DNA of 64,000 bases from Archegozetes longisetosus (lineage: Eukaryota > Arthropoda > Arachnida > Sarcoptiformes > Trhypochthoniidae), in assembly GCA_018873245.2 (NCBI GenBank), contig JAEMBT020000002.1:3662001-3726000 (forward strand). Reading direction: 5' to 3'. The notes beneath the pieces are model-generated. The model had not been told where the DNA came from, searched no databases, and saw only the letters and a list, made by a program, of their open reading frames with translations. The translations under genes were made by a program, and so were the position numbers. Positions 12,728 to 25,103 of the stretch are shown here, piece by piece (position 1 is the stretch's first letter; each line of letters opens with the position of its first letter).

Positions 12728-14035
12728 ACGACATGGGAAATGAAATATGCACTCATTTCAAATTAATAAAACTGTAACAAAAAGTAGTCAAAAAGTATCA
12801 AATGATACATGACTTGAAAGCGTAGACATTATAGAGTAATTTGATGCAAATATCACTTCTGTTAGTATTGAATTAAATAAGTTATGCCATCAACACAAGA
12901 GTTAACGCGCGAATGCGTTGTGACATTTTACTTACAGCACTCGGACAAGCGTCCAATTTTTACCGTTAATCACTTTGTAGCGGAAGGAATATCCCGAAGA
13001 ACTGTGTTTAATATTATTAGACATTATAATGAACGTTCAACAACTAAAAGAATGGTCGGCTCGGGATGTATTCAACGGGTAATGACAAACCTAAAGATTA
13101 ACCAACTTTGTAATGATGTCAATCATTCGGACAAATGGAATTATTCTTCTGCTGCTCGAAAGTTTAATGTTGATCGTAAAACGATTAAATATTGGTTACG
13201 TAATATTAAGCAATATAAGAAGAGAAACAGTCCGAAATACGCCGAAGAACAGAAAAAGACAGTTAGAAAACAGTGTGCGTGGATGTATCGTTATTATCGT
13301 AACGTAAATTTTGTCATCGATGATGAGAAGTACTTCACTTTATCTCATTCGTCTATTCACAGCTATTTTTCTTCGCCAACAAAATCTAAAACTCCTGATA
13401 ATATTTGTCATAAGTTTAAATCGAAATTCGAGCCTAAAGTTATGCTTTGGATAGCTATTTCCCCAAAAGGAATATCAGAGCCTTATTTCGTCAAAAGTGG
13501 TCTCGCAATTAACCAGAGGACGTATTTAAGTCAATGTATTCGTCGTCGTTTAATTCCATTCATACAAAAATATCATTCTGATGGCAATTACTTGTTCTGG
13601 TCCGATAAAGCATCATCCCATTATGACAAAAATGTTATCGATTATTTGCAACAGCAAAATATAAAATATTTAGAAAAGTTTCGGAATCCGACAAATGTTC
13701 CGCAATGTCGACCAATTGAAGATTTCTTTGGGTATTTGTGTCGATTAGTATATGAGAGAGGATGGGAGGCTAAAAGTGTTGCACAACTTCGGCGAAGAAT
13801 TAAATATTGCTTAAAGAAAGTTGATATGGATATTGTCAAACGCTCAGTTAATAGTGTTGGCAAAAGACTTTGAGTCTGTGCTACTAGTACTTCAGGGCCG
13901 ATGGCGGCAACTCATTAATTCTATTAAGTAGTGCCTATGATATACTTTATTTGTGCTAAGTTGTAATATTTTGAATAAAGCCGTTTTCGAGATATTCGTT
14001 TTAAAATGTAGTGCATATTTCATTTCCCATGTCGT
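12728..14035 (+). mobile_element. full-length DD37E Tc1/mariner transposon
   Basis: A 1308-bp element with terminal inverted repeats starting ACGACATGGGAAATGAAATA and perfect for at least 26 bp (12728-12753 against 14010-14035). Each end is flanked by a TA target duplication (12726-12727 and 14036-14037). The arms and the intact transposase gene make this a recent insertion. It sits inside the TTAA-flanked MITE. Confidence 0.93.
12884..13873 (+). CDS. Tc1/mariner transposase, DD37E type, uninterrupted
   Basis: 329 residues with no frameshift or stop. An N-terminal paired-type helix-turn-helix region (about residues 20-110: HFVAEGISRRTVFNIIRHYN and AARKFNVDRKTIKYWL) binds the element ends. 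The catalytic residues are Asp in FVIDDEKYF (about residue 145), Asp in FWSDKASSHY and Glu in CRPIEDFFGYL. There are 37 residues between the second Asp and the Glu, so this is the DD37E (ITmD37E-like) group known from arthropods. It excises and inserts the element at TA sites. The ATG at 12884 gives the usual start and length for the family. Confidence 0.93.
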   Translation: MPSTQELTRECVVTFYLQHSDKRPIFTVNHFVAEGISRRTVFNIIRHYNERSTTKRMVGSGCIQRVMTNLKINQLCNDVNHSDKWNYSSAARKFNVDRKTIKYWLRNIKQYKKRNSPKYAEEQKKTVRKQCAWMYRYYRNVNFVIDDEKYFTLSHSSIHSYFSSPTKSKTPDNICHKFKSKFEPKVMLWIAISPKGISEPYFVKSGLAINQRTYLSQCIRRRLIPFIQKYHSDGNYLFWSDKASSHYDKNVIDYLQQQNIKYLEKFRNPTNVPQCRPIEDFFGYLCRLVYERGWEAKSVAQLRRRIKYCLKKVDMDIVKRSVNSVGKRL

Positions 14036-14459
14036 TAGAACAGATATAAAGCGTGGAAAACGTGGGGTAACATTCTACCCCACAGTTAATTTTAGGTTTT
14101 CGGAAGCTGTAACGAAGGGTTAAAGACAAAGATATTCGAACATCTAATCCAATCTGACCCGTCACTCTGACTATTATGACAATCACTTTATTGGCTAAGT
14201 TTTGGATTTTGCAAACAGACAGAAGTGAAGCATAATGCACAGATTTAATCATTGGAAATTTAATGAATTATTAAATCTTTAATATTTCAAATTTGACTAT
14301 TCAATTGAATTATAATAATTATAATTCAATATAATTCGAAAACATATTATATGCTTTCATTATATTTTGAATATCTACAATTAGTATTCAGAGCGAACAG
14401 ATTTTGTCTAAAGCAGATCTTATAATTAAGGAAAGAAATAGATCATCAGATCATTGCAT

Positions 14460-14735
14460 ACAGAATTTAATGTGTTTTAATTCATTCTTCAAAATTTGCG
14501 ATCAAAATTAATGCTTTTTATAAAGATTACTACTCATTATCTTTCATTTTTAGCATAAGCTTATCAGCGCAGCTCACAGTTTGGACCCGAGCTTCTAATT
14601 ACAAGCGCAGCTCAGACTAAATTTGACAGAGACCCAGCTCAAAAATCAGGAGTTCTGAGCTGCGCTCATAGAAGCTCGGGCTTGAAGCTCAATATTCCAG
14701 ACTAATGCTCTTCACTATATATAAATATATGACAG
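14460..14735. repeat. dispersed GAGCTC-rich repeat, copy 1
   Basis: It contains inverted pairs CCCGAGCTTCTA / TAGAAGCTCGGG and AGCGCAGCTCAGA / TCTGAGCTGCGCT. A related segment occurs at 37140-37400 and a shorter one at 56690-56830, all containing GAGCTCGAACTTGAAGCTCAA-like sequence followed by a match to ATGTTCTTCAC. Probably a non-autonomous element with a short inverted core. Confidence 0.6.
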
Positions 14736-16660
14736 CTTAGAGCTAAATTGGCCATATTACGCTTATCTAGTCTAACATAATGTAATTTCGTAAAAATTTC
14801 GTACAATTATATTTGATTAAGTAGACTTTTTAAATGTGTGATTGTTTAATCACATTTTAACTGTATTGAGGCAGGAATAGTGAAAAAGTTAAACAAATTA
14901 AATACTGCTTATAATTTGAAAAAAATCTAAAGATATTCTGCAGATATTTAAAGTTATTGTTCGCATCTCTAGTGTTTTGTCAGAAATTTTGGGTCGTTTA
15001 AGTTTATTTTCAAATGTTTGAACAAGTCGAATGAGTTCTATTGATAATATATAAGTAAATATAATTTTATAGAGGCAATAATTTTGATTTTAGATGTTAT
15101 GCCTTTTTGGCTCGAGCTCATAAACCTAAACGTATAACTAGGGGTTAAAAATAATTATTTGTCCAGAACTCTGAAGCAAATATTTGCTAAATTCTTGATA
15201 ATATTAAACTTTGTTTGATTGCAATCTTTTATTTTCTTATAAAATTATAAATATTTGTCATAATATTTAATAAAATACATAAAAGGAATATATCATAAAA
15301 TTTAAATGTGATTTCATTATTTTGTTGACACGTCAAAACATTATAAACATACTTAAAGGTTTTCACATTTTAAAAGATTTTTTGTCCTTTTTAACACTTT
15401 TTCACTCTAACTCAGAGGCTTATGAGATCCTCTCCTCGAGGCCACTGCCCAAAGACTGACTCTCTTGCCAAGTTTTTTAACATATCTTATATAAACAAAA
15501 TAGGTCTGAATTATTATTCTTTTTAAATATTCACCGCATTTTATAATAAACGTTAACACAATGATAACCTTGAAAGCACTTATTAATCATTACATAAAAT
15601 ATAGAGCATTTTTAAAAAAAAATAAATGCTTGAAAAATTATTTTAGAAGAATAAAAAACTGATTTAAAGTCATATAATTTATGTCTACATAACATGGATT
15701 TATATTTAATAAAAATTGTGAATCGTGTGAATGCCTTGATGCATACACCAGCTAACACTAGTTAAAAAGCAAAATATTTCGGATAGTATTTCAAATGAAA
15801 TATAACAATGCAATTGAGTATATATTCAGAAGCCGTAGGTTTGATCCGCATGTATTCTGAGAGGACACTTCAGAGGCTTTTGCCAATAATTATCTCTTTA
15901 GTGAATGACGAGTTGATTAACAAAATTTGGAGAATTTGTTTCTTTTTCAAACAAATTAAGGTATTGCGAAATTTATTTATATCTAACAAACACAGAATAC
16001 TAAAATAGTGTGAGTGCATAAAATATTTCGCACTCACAAGTTATCAATTATTGATAGGACTCAAGGTCCTATTTCTAAATTTAAAATTGTAAACAAACGT
16101 TTTTCCGAATCCGGGCTATTTTCGGATTCAGAAATATGTGTATAAACAACTCATTGATCACTTACCAATATGAGTTCCTTTAGCTGATCATGTAGCTGGT
16201 CAGCAACAATGATCAGCAAATAACATTGGTCGATGAACACGTGATTTTGGCCTCAACTTCGAACGTATTTAAAGGGACGTTTGAGTTGAGGAGAGGGAGA
16301 GCTCGTGTTCGTGTCCAGCTCAAGAATAGCTGGCTTAGTGTACAATTTTTTATGTGAAATGCAATGAATAAGGCTTTTTAACCAATCTTTGGAATTCTCC
16401 TTCAACTTTTCGATTAGGTCATTAGCCTTTCCTTTTATTTCTATATGGAAATCCTTAAACTTCCCTATATATTTTCAAATTCTTTAAGTAACGATTTTTC
16501 ATTACCTTGCCATGATCAATTTTTCTTTAATATTTTCAAGAATCTTTTCCAACTCTTTCTTTAGTGAATCAGCTATATCTTCTGATCTTTTTATCCGAAC
16601 TGAGGTCAACTGTCCTGTTGTTGAAAAATACATCATTTAATAGTAATATATTCAAGTTAA
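14736..16660. other. intergenic, AT-rich, no gene seen
   Basis: Only short local hairpins are visible (for example TAGGACTCAAGGTCCTA near 16055, and CCGAATCC/GGATTCGG-like around 16105-16130). An open frame at 15808-16008 has no family features and is not called. Confidence 0.5.
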
Positions 16661-16672
16661 TGGGTTTTCCTG

Positions 16673-16800
16673 AATACCTGCAAGATTTCAGGAATTGAAG
16701 ATAAACTCTCGAATCTTGCAGGTATTAAACCTTTAAAGTTTTAAACGGGACTGGCTAAAGTCTCGCATTAGTGCGAGACTTTAGACATTGATCTAAAGCT
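16673..16800. repeat. short fold-back element related to the 18.8-kb hairpin
   Basis: A perfect 14-bp-arm hairpin (AATACCTGCAAGAT at 16673-16686, reverse complement at 16713-16726) has a 26-nt loop that matches the loop of the larger fold-back at 18984-19007. It is followed by CTTTAAAGTTTTAAACGG and a 30-bp near-palindrome (16755-16784, built on CTAAAGTCTCGCA). Both accompanying motifs also flank the 18.8-kb hairpin but in opposite order, so the two are inverted relatives and this one has lost most of its arms. Confidence 0.75.
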
Positions 16801-18719
16801 CGCACTAATATTATAGAATTATTAAGTGATAACTATTTAAGTCTTTTCAAATTTTCAAAAGTCTTATCTCAATAAGAGAAGCAAGCAATAATTATTTTAT
16901 TGCTTAAAATAAGTTGTAAAATTCAATTAAACATATCTTTTTCTTCAAATCAAGTTAGCTTTTTATTGAAATGATTTTAGGCCTTATAATTCAATAATTC
17001 GAAGTATTTTAAGCAAGTTGAGAATTTTCATTAAACCTTTCTTATTAGTAAAATATGAAAATCTAGCTCAACTTCAATTTTTCGATTTAAACCGTTTAGA
17101 GTTAATAATTAAATAGAAATATAAACAATGATTTTGGGAAATTAAAAATTATTTTTAATGTCATAATATTTCAATAAAATATAATGCTTAAAAGATCATC
17201 TTCTTTTATGAAGAATTCCGATTACTTCCAAATTTGACAATTTAACAAATTGTCAGCAAAATGTGACCAAATTGTCACGTAATTATCACCAAAATTGTCA
17301 CTTGCTTTTCAAAACAAACAAATGTTTACATGGATTACCAATTAATGACGTCGTTGTAAATTAAATATTTTATATTGAAAATTATCCGAAATTTTTTAAT
17401 ATAAATTACCAAAATTTTACATAAATGAGCCTTATTCTTACAATTTTAACAATAATTTAGCAAGCTCATAGGGAATTAAACCGGATTATATAAGTTTTAA
17501 TTTAAAACTAACACGGTCAAAATTGGATCACCTAGTCACATTTTATAAGCAGCTGAAACACTGTAGATTGTCATGGAATCGACTGTATCTCAATTGAAAA
17601 GGACTCTACTGAATTGATATTCTGTGTAACTTAAACTTAAATAATTGTAAAACGACTCTCTCTATCTTTGACTCGTTCAAAAACAGATATTTGCTTACTT
17701 ATGACCTCATGAAAAAGTGAAGAGGATTTTTAATTGTCTGCAACTTTATTGAAAATGTTAAACTGAAGAGGGCTGTGGCTGAAGAGGAGTTGTCTCTCGT
17801 GATTTCTTCATTTGATTAACTTTTGTTCGAAATCTACCCAAGATTTAAAAAGTTCTCTTAATTCCAAAGTCACCATTAAGAGATCCTAATTAATTAAAAT
17901 GTGTTTTAAAAATTAATTAAATCCTATACTGATTTCAAATTAAAACAAATTCAAATGATATAACCTTCAATTCCGCTCAATTTATTTCTATTTTGAATAG
18001 ATGATCTGATTCATACGAGCACTAATTTCATTTTTGAATTTGGATTTTTATAGAATTATTTTAAATTTTTCTAGAGATCAGATGAAAATGTCTAAATAAT
18101 CTCAAAAATTCAAATCCTGGTTATTTTTTCCTGATAGAAATTGTGATAAAATAAAATTTATGAATTGATTATTACTATTAATATGATAATTTCAAATAGT
18201 TTTGTTAAGATCAATAAATTGATTGCAAAAATATCATGAATTATTGCAATAATATGTATACTTTTAGAACGTGCGATAACATTAAAGCATGTCATCTAAA
18301 CTGTAAACTTTTTTGTTGGAACCAAATAAGTTTAACAAAAGATTTTTAGCAGCATTTCATTACAACTTTTCTTTTAATAATTAAGTTTTTTCAAATTTAA
18401 TAAATTGAATCTTTTTAGTTTAATGGAAGAGATAAGGTTATTGAAATTTAAAAAGCAGGAAAATAGAGAAAATTAATTGAAAATCATATTTCTATTCCGT
18501 GACTGACCTGTAAGTGACGCACGACAACGAATTATCGGAATTTTAATTTTCTAACGCAAATGCTTCAGAAAACTGTAAATTATATATAAATTTATCTATT
18601 AAATGAAATTGAATACATTTTTTAAAATTGAAATTGTGTTTACCTTGAATTAATTGATTTTAATTCAAAAACAAACTCAATCATAAGTTGAAAACCGATC
18701 GTAAAACATTTAAAACAAT
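16801..18719. other. intergenic, AT-rich, no gene seen
   Basis: No coding or RNA feature can be supported. There are short runs of GTCA/TGAC-containing near-repeats at 17230-17300 (several copies of AATTGTCA). Confidence 0.5.
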
Positions 18720-19180
18720 TTTCTAAAGAGGGCAGCGGTTATTAATAGTACGAGACTTTGACAGTTCCGAGTCGCATTTGCTAAAGTCTCGCACTAGTGC
18801 GAGACTCTAGATCTAGCCGTTTTAAACAATAAAATTGTTGCTATCATTACTGGTTGTTACTGCAGTATGTGGTATTGTGGTGGCACATTTTCCAGTACGC
18901 GTTGGCTACAATGTTCGAGAGCAATTTGGCATGAATTCTAGTACTAATGGTTCAACTGGAGGTTCAATTGAATCAAATATCTTTTCAGGAATTGAAGATA
19001 AACCCTCGAAAGATACTTGATTCAATTGAGCCTCCGTTTGGGCAATCAGTACTAGAATTCTTGCCCAATTGCTCTCGAACATTGTAGCCAGCGTGTACTG
19101 GAAAAAGTGCTACCACAATACTACATACTGCAGTAACAAACAGTAATGATAGCAACAACTTTATCGCTTAAAACTTTAAA
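18720..19180. repeat. long fold-back hairpin with a signal-peptide-like coding arm
   Basis: The left arm (about 18831-18984) and right arm (about 19007-19162) are inverted copies about 155 bp long, with scattered mismatches and a few indels, separated by a 24-nt loop. To its left is a 30-bp near-palindrome (18781-18810) related to 16755-16784. The left arm reads through as MLLSLLVVTAVCGIVVAHFP followed by a Ser/Gly/Asn-rich tail to 19020. This looks like a signal peptide plus the start of a secreted protein, so the arms may be a duplicated exon of a host gene. A transcript would fold into a long double-stranded RNA. No intact gene is present. Confidence 0.8.
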
Positions 19181-21690
19181 GGTTTATTTAGCTATGAAGT
19201 TATCGAATAAACCTTAAAGATTTGAATGATTTCTACAATGATTTGGTTGGGCTTTTATACCCAAAATTTTGTTAGGGCTTGTTTTGTGAGTATTGATATA
19301 AGTTGAGATGTAATCTATAAAAACCATACCAACACATTATGATGTCAATTCTAGTTTAATTAATGATATTTTGACTCAAAATTCATGATTTAGAGCTCGG
19401 TTCAAGTGTTTCGTTTGATGCTTTCCTATAGTTTAGATATCTATCATGAGAAGAGTCCCATAGTTTTAGAAATTTTTATTCATTACATACAACTGCTTTT
19501 GACAACAACCAACTACATTGTTCGTAAATTTGGTCACTTTGACAACTCAATTAATAATCGTGGAAATTTTTAGTTAAGATTAATTCGTATTCAAGTATAC
19601 TCAAATACTCAAGTGTTTGGTGAATTTTGTAACCTGAATACTTAAATACTATGTTAAATTTGCTTTAAACTTAATCTATCCAGAGTTATCAAAATTAATA
19701 TTCTATCAAAAAGTTAAAAAATGTTTTATTTTATAGCTTAGATTTTAATAACTTAGTTTTTAATAAGTTGCTTCCGATTTTCCTTGATAAAAAGTAAGCT
19801 TATTATTGAGTTGTCTTTCATTTAAATATGCACTATGTTTAGAGATGCCATTAACTGGTTTAACTCAATTTCGACAAATTAACGCAAAATTTTTACTAAG
19901 TTGCAAATTTACGTTTAAACATCAAACCCGTGAAAATCAATTTTTAAGTGTTGCGAAGGTTGATCATAGGTTGTAAGCTTCTTATAAATTATTCACATTT
20001 TTATCTCAGAGAATCGTTATTTTAGTCAATTTTTTTGAAATTTTTAAAAGCAATTAAACATTAATTTTAGGTAAAATACAAGCCAATTTAAGAGGATCTC
20101 TAATATTGTTTACTAATCAAAGTTTTGTATAAATTGGAAGTTAAATTAGTAAGTTATATCATGACTATCAACTCAAACCAATATTCAGAAAACTGTAAGT
20201 TTTATAAATTTTTCAAATTATTTTTCACAAATAATACACGAGTACAATTATAGAATTGAATATTATCGTCGATACTTGCATTAGGTTTATTGACAATTTC
20301 CACGTATTAGTATTAAATAATACTTCAGAAATTTCTAGAATAGGATTTAATTAATTTTAGGTTTTTTTGCAATTATTTATATCAAAGATTATTTATTAGA
20401 AATGACTAGGCTATGACTCATAACTTATGGGTGAAAAGAATTATGAGTTGTGTGAGATGCTAGCTAGTTTCATAGTATTAAACCTATGGCATGGCTTAAA
20501 TAGAAACTATTTCTACAATCAATTCTAAGAGCCATTGAATGTTGCACAACATTTGTATAATACTTTGAAAGAAGCATCAAAATGCAAACGTAAAATCGTT
20601 AAATTTTGAAAATTTTCAAAGTTTTAGTGGTATTACACAAATGGTATACAATTCTTCTGTTTGATTCGTTCTTTATTTAAATCATTTTGATCATGTAAAT
20701 TATACCTTAAGCTTCTTGTTAAAAGAAATATTTATTAAATAATATGATTTAGATTCTTTAATTAAGAAAATGGATAATCATATTGCTAAATAACTATTTT
20801 TATTGTACCGAATTTTATATAAACATATTCTGTCTTATTTTGGGTATTAGGCCTTCAATAAATTTTTGTAAGCACTCAAATTGCTTATTCGACTATAAAG
20901 TTATAGTATAACCCTTAAAACTTCGAATGATTTCTACGAAGATTTTGTTCGAGCTTTTATACCCTATTTTTTAATAACTCATTTTTACCTGTATTAATAT
21001 TAATTGTAATGCAATTTATAAAATCCAAATCAACATGTTTAATGTCAATTCTACTTTAATTAATGATAGTTCGATTCCAAAATCATATGATTTAGAGCTC
21101 AGTTCAAGTGTTTTGTTTCATGCGGATCTATAGTTAGATATTTATCACGAGAAGTGTTTCAAAGTTATCCAAAAAAATTTCATTATTCATATACAACTGC
21201 ATTTTGACAGCAACCGACTGAATAGTTTCGTAGGTTTGATATTTTTGGCAACAAAATTAATAGTTATTCAAGTTTATAGTTAAGATTAGTTAGTATTACT
21301 AGTATAAAATAGTGTTTGGTAAATTATGTAACCTGAAAACTTTAGCATTTTGAGCTTGCTTTAAATTTAATCTATTAAATTTAATCATAAATAACAGTCT
21401 ATCAGAAAGTTAAAAGTATTTATTTTGTAGTCTAGATTTATAATAATTAGGATTTTAGAAAAGTTGATTCCGATATTATCTGATAAAAATAAGTTTTTTT
21501 ATTGATATGATCTCTTTGTTATATACATTATTTTTAGAAATGTCATTAACTAGTTTAACCCAATATCAACTAATTAAATACAAGACTTACTAAGTTGCAA
21601 ATTTAGTTCAATACATTAAACTCATGAAAATCTATCTTTAAATATTCTAGAGAAAGTCGTTGAGCATAGGTAACAAATTTCTCTTAAATA

Positions 21691-22880
21691 TAGGACCTAT
21701 ACAAAAGTTTCCGCGCATTTATTAAAACTACAATTTGTAAAATTTCTCAATAACTAAAAAACATTAGGCAGTTATATAATCGACATCATTATCGATGACT
21801 AGACCATCTTATGGGTAGACGTTCGATATCCTCCCGGCAGAAATGAGTAGGTTTTGAATAAAAAAACTAAGTGATGGCTGTTCGGATGTCTTCTTTTCTT
21901 CGAAGGTTTTACCACTAAGAAAGTGTTGCAGAGACCGAAACAAATAATAATCAGATGGTGCAATGTCTAGAGAATATGGGAGGTGAGGGAGGATTTCTAA
22001 ACCAAACTCATTGCGTTTCTTCCGAGTGATGTTTGCAATGTGTGGTTTTGCATTGTCTTGATATAGGACTCCCTTTTTATTGATCAGTACTGATCGTTTG
22101 GTAACCAATGCCTTCCGCAATTTATCCAATTGTTGACAATAAATGTCAGCAGTGATGGTTTTATTCATTCCCAGAAGTTCAAAATAGACCACACCCTCCC
22201 AATCCCACCAGATACATAACAATACTTTTTTTCGGATGAAGACCAAGTTTTAGGGTCGGTATCGGTTTCTGTCCTTTACTGAGCCATTGGTTCTTTCGCT
22301 CAATATTGACGTAAAGAACCCACTTTCCATCACCGGTAACAATTTGTTTCAGAAATGGATCCAACTCTTATCGAGACAACAAAGAAGTACAAATTGTTAT
22401 TCTTTGTAAAAGATTTTTCATTGAGAGTTGGCGTGGGACCCAAATTCCGGCTCTGTGGACCTCCCGATTTCGTGTTGGTGTTGAATCACAGTCGATTGGT
22501 CACAGCCCAACACATCGGCCAATTCTCCACTTGAAAGATGAGGGTATGCCTCAACCATTGATTTCAGTACGTCATTGTCCAACACTGGAGGTCGTCTAGA
22601 TCGGGGCGATCTTTCAGGTCAAAATCGCCCGATCGAAATTTTGTAAACCATCCCTGACATTTGCGGACACTCACGACTTCTCCATAAACGAAACAAATAT
22701 TTTTTTGCGTCAACCGTTGCATTTCTACCGCGACAGAATTCATAAATAGACAATGTCGGTAATGTTCTTCGTCCGAAGATATGGCGCAAATCAATCGATT
22801 TGTAAACAAATCAAAAATTGGATTTTTAATCGTTCAAAAACAATGTTACCAAATGCGCGGAAAATTTTGCATAACCCCAA
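21691..22880 (-). mobile_element. degenerate mariner (DD34D) element
   Basis: Termini are TAGGACCTATACAAAAGTTT and (reversed) TTGGGGTTATGCAAAATTTT, both continuing CCGCGCATTT, flanked by TA (21689-21690 and 22881-22882). The transposase on the minus strand is broken by shifts in both directions. The N-terminal mariner region (22809-22590: CQGWFTKFRSGDFDLKDRP) continues in another frame, then Asp in TGDGKWVLY (22364-22179 frame), Asp in YQDNAKPH and Asp in LDIAPSDYYLF (22246-21809 frame). There are 34 residues between the second and third Asp. It is not expected to be active. Confidence 0.9.
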
Positions 22881-23320
22881 TAATTCACATGTTATTGTCT
22901 CAGAGAATCATTGTTAAAGTAAAATTTTAGCGTGATTTTACTCATGGTAAATATCTATGAAGTATTAATTTGTTAGTGATCTATTTGCGAAGAACTAAAA
23001 ATAATGAAAATTTTTGTTCAACTACATTCTCATTATAGTTTCAGTATGTAGTATAGTTTGTTAACAGACTAACTTTTAGTCGTATTACCAAATTAGAACA
23101 GTTCTTGGGCAAATTATGAGACAATTTAATTGATTTTTTGCTAAGGAAAATTTTAGATAAATCAAAAATTAATCTGTTATCGCCCGACTATAAACAAACT
23201 AATATTCAGAAAACAGGAAAAGTTTTCTAAATATTCAGAACCTATTTTCCGCAAATAAAATATAAATGCAATTATAGAAATGCATGTAACTTCAATAGCT
23301 TTATTGATAATCTCCATGTA

Positions 23321-24809
23321 TAGTGCGCGACATAAGTATATCACGCTTCCAAAATTTTTAATCGTTTTACTAACATTAAAAAATATAAAAATAATTTGAC
23401 TAATTGTTAAAAACAAGAATATGAGTGATCACATTAAGTTTCTATTTCCTACTCACGAACGCAACGCGGCGGCGACCGAAAAACCAATTTTATAGGGTCT
23501 ATCAGTGCGACATAAATACATCCCGCATACAGTTAGTTGGTTTAGTGAAGGTGATTAACTATTTATGGTCGTGCCATTCTTCTTGAGGAGCTGGATTTTA
23601 CGTCGGGGTATCGATTGGATTAAATTCTGTAGTTAGGGCAACTGAATCTGGTCCCTAGAAGACTCAATTGCACCTTTAGGTTCAGTAGTGGTGTCGTATT
23701 GACGGCCACAGATGTGTACTAGCAGAACCAAACCCCCAATGGATTTTCAATGGGATTAAGATCTGGGCTACGCATTGACCATTCCAGAATTCAAACCCTG
23801 CGGTCCTGGAACTAATTTTTCATCATCCTGCTAGTATGTATTACAGTGTTGTCCTGCTGAAGCTTCCAGTTACGACCATCAATTCTATCCCCAAAGGAAA
23901 GAAGGTGCTTATGGTGGACTTTCTGGTATGCTGCTGCATTCTGCAAATCATCTGGAAAAGTAATAGTCGTCTCCCGTTATACCCAAAGACAGGCTAGACT
24001 ATAACAAAACGTCCTCCTGAGCCCTTTTGGAGTAGTACTTCGGTTCCTTCGGCAGATTATGCTAATAGTACTGGCAACCATGATAGCCATTGAGATTGAA
24101 TTTCTTCTCATCACTGGTGATGACAATTCGCCACATAGTGATCCAGGACATCAATAGTTCGCTCAAAGTCAACCTCGGTTGGATGTGTTTTGGTTCTAGA
24201 TTTGGTGACTTTTCCTTCTTCAGCTCATGTGTAGCAACGAACTGATGATCCTCTGAATACTTCTAGTACTTAGAGGGACTTTTACGCCACCCGAACCTTA
24301 TTTGCGGAGAGTCTACCAGTGCTGGCGGCTTTCAGCATACGCCGCTCCCTTCGTTCGTCAAGTTTTCGTAGCCAACCTGGCCGTTTTGTTTGGTCATAGT
24401 TCCCGGAGTCCTTCAAAAACTTACTGATGTACGATCTGTCACGCCTTAGCTTCTTTCTGATGTTGGTGGGGTTCATCCCCTAGTCGCGGAAGGCCACGAT
24501 CTGGCCTCGTTCGACAGGGCTCAATTGGACACCATTCGGCATGCTATATACGTCAATTAAATAAACATAAGGGATCTAACATTGACTAGTTCTGTGATGG
24601 TGTTCAAAAATCACACTTTATTTATCATAAACACGGAGTTCGATGGCTTAAATGATGAATTCCCGCGCGAGAACGGCCGAACTAGACCGATTAAAATCTG
24701 TCAAGGAATCTTTCACACTAATTCTAATTACAAATAAGAAAAAAATCCGTCAATCCTACAAGAAGTTCTTAGAAAACTTCATCTCGTGATATACTTATGT
24801 CGCGCGCTG
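23321..24809 (-). mobile_element. degenerate Tc1-like (DD34E) element
   Basis: Ends are TAGTGCGCGACATAAGTATA at left and, reversed, CAGCGCGCGACATAAGTATA at right, flanked by TA (23319-23320 and 24810-24811). A second partial copy of the terminal motif lies at about 23506 (CAGTGCGACATAAATACATC), as in IR/DR-type Tc1 elements. The transposase is on the minus strand: helix-turn-helix region at 24476-24282 (KLRRDRSYISKFLKDSG), Asp in TSDEKKFNLNG (about 24130-24090), Asp in LQQDNTVIH (about 23870) and Glu in SPDLNPIENPLG (about 23740), spaced as DD34E. At least two in-frame stops lie between the second Asp and the Glu, so it is a pseudogene. Confidence 0.9.
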
Positions 24810-25103
24810 TAGCTAGTCTCACAGCATTAAGCTTAAGGCATAGCTTACTCATGTGAAGTATTTTTACAATCAATTCTAAACGAATCAGGGAATATTACAC
24901 AAAGTTTTTATTATGAAAACTACACTTTGAAAGAAGTTTCAAAATACAAGCCAAGGCTGTTAAACTTTAATTTCGAAACCCTTAAATGTCTAACTGGCGT
25001 TACTCAAGTATTTTGCTACATTCTCTGATCGATTTGTAATTTATTATTCAAGTAATTTTTATTATGTAAGCTATAATTATTATAATGAAGATATAATTTG
25101 GGA

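Larger units (their letters stand above)
12342..14123. mobile_element. TTAA-flanked piggyBac-like MITE, split by a mariner element
   Basis: The ends are TTAA at 12342-12345 and 14120-14123. The inner termini are CCCTTCATCACA on the left and, reversed, CCCTTCGTTACA on the right. An ACTGTGGGGTA motif is present inverted near both ends (about 12359 and 14075). Without the 1.31-kb mariner insertion and its duplicated TA the element would be about 460 bp and has no coding capacity. TTAA targets and CCCTT termini are the hallmark of the piggyBac superfamily. Confidence 0.7.

Noticed and set aside
18835..19020. Complete small secreted-peptide gene
   Set aside because: The open frame is one arm of a hairpin and runs through the loop into the other arm; without transcript evidence it is better called a fold-back with captured coding sequence.
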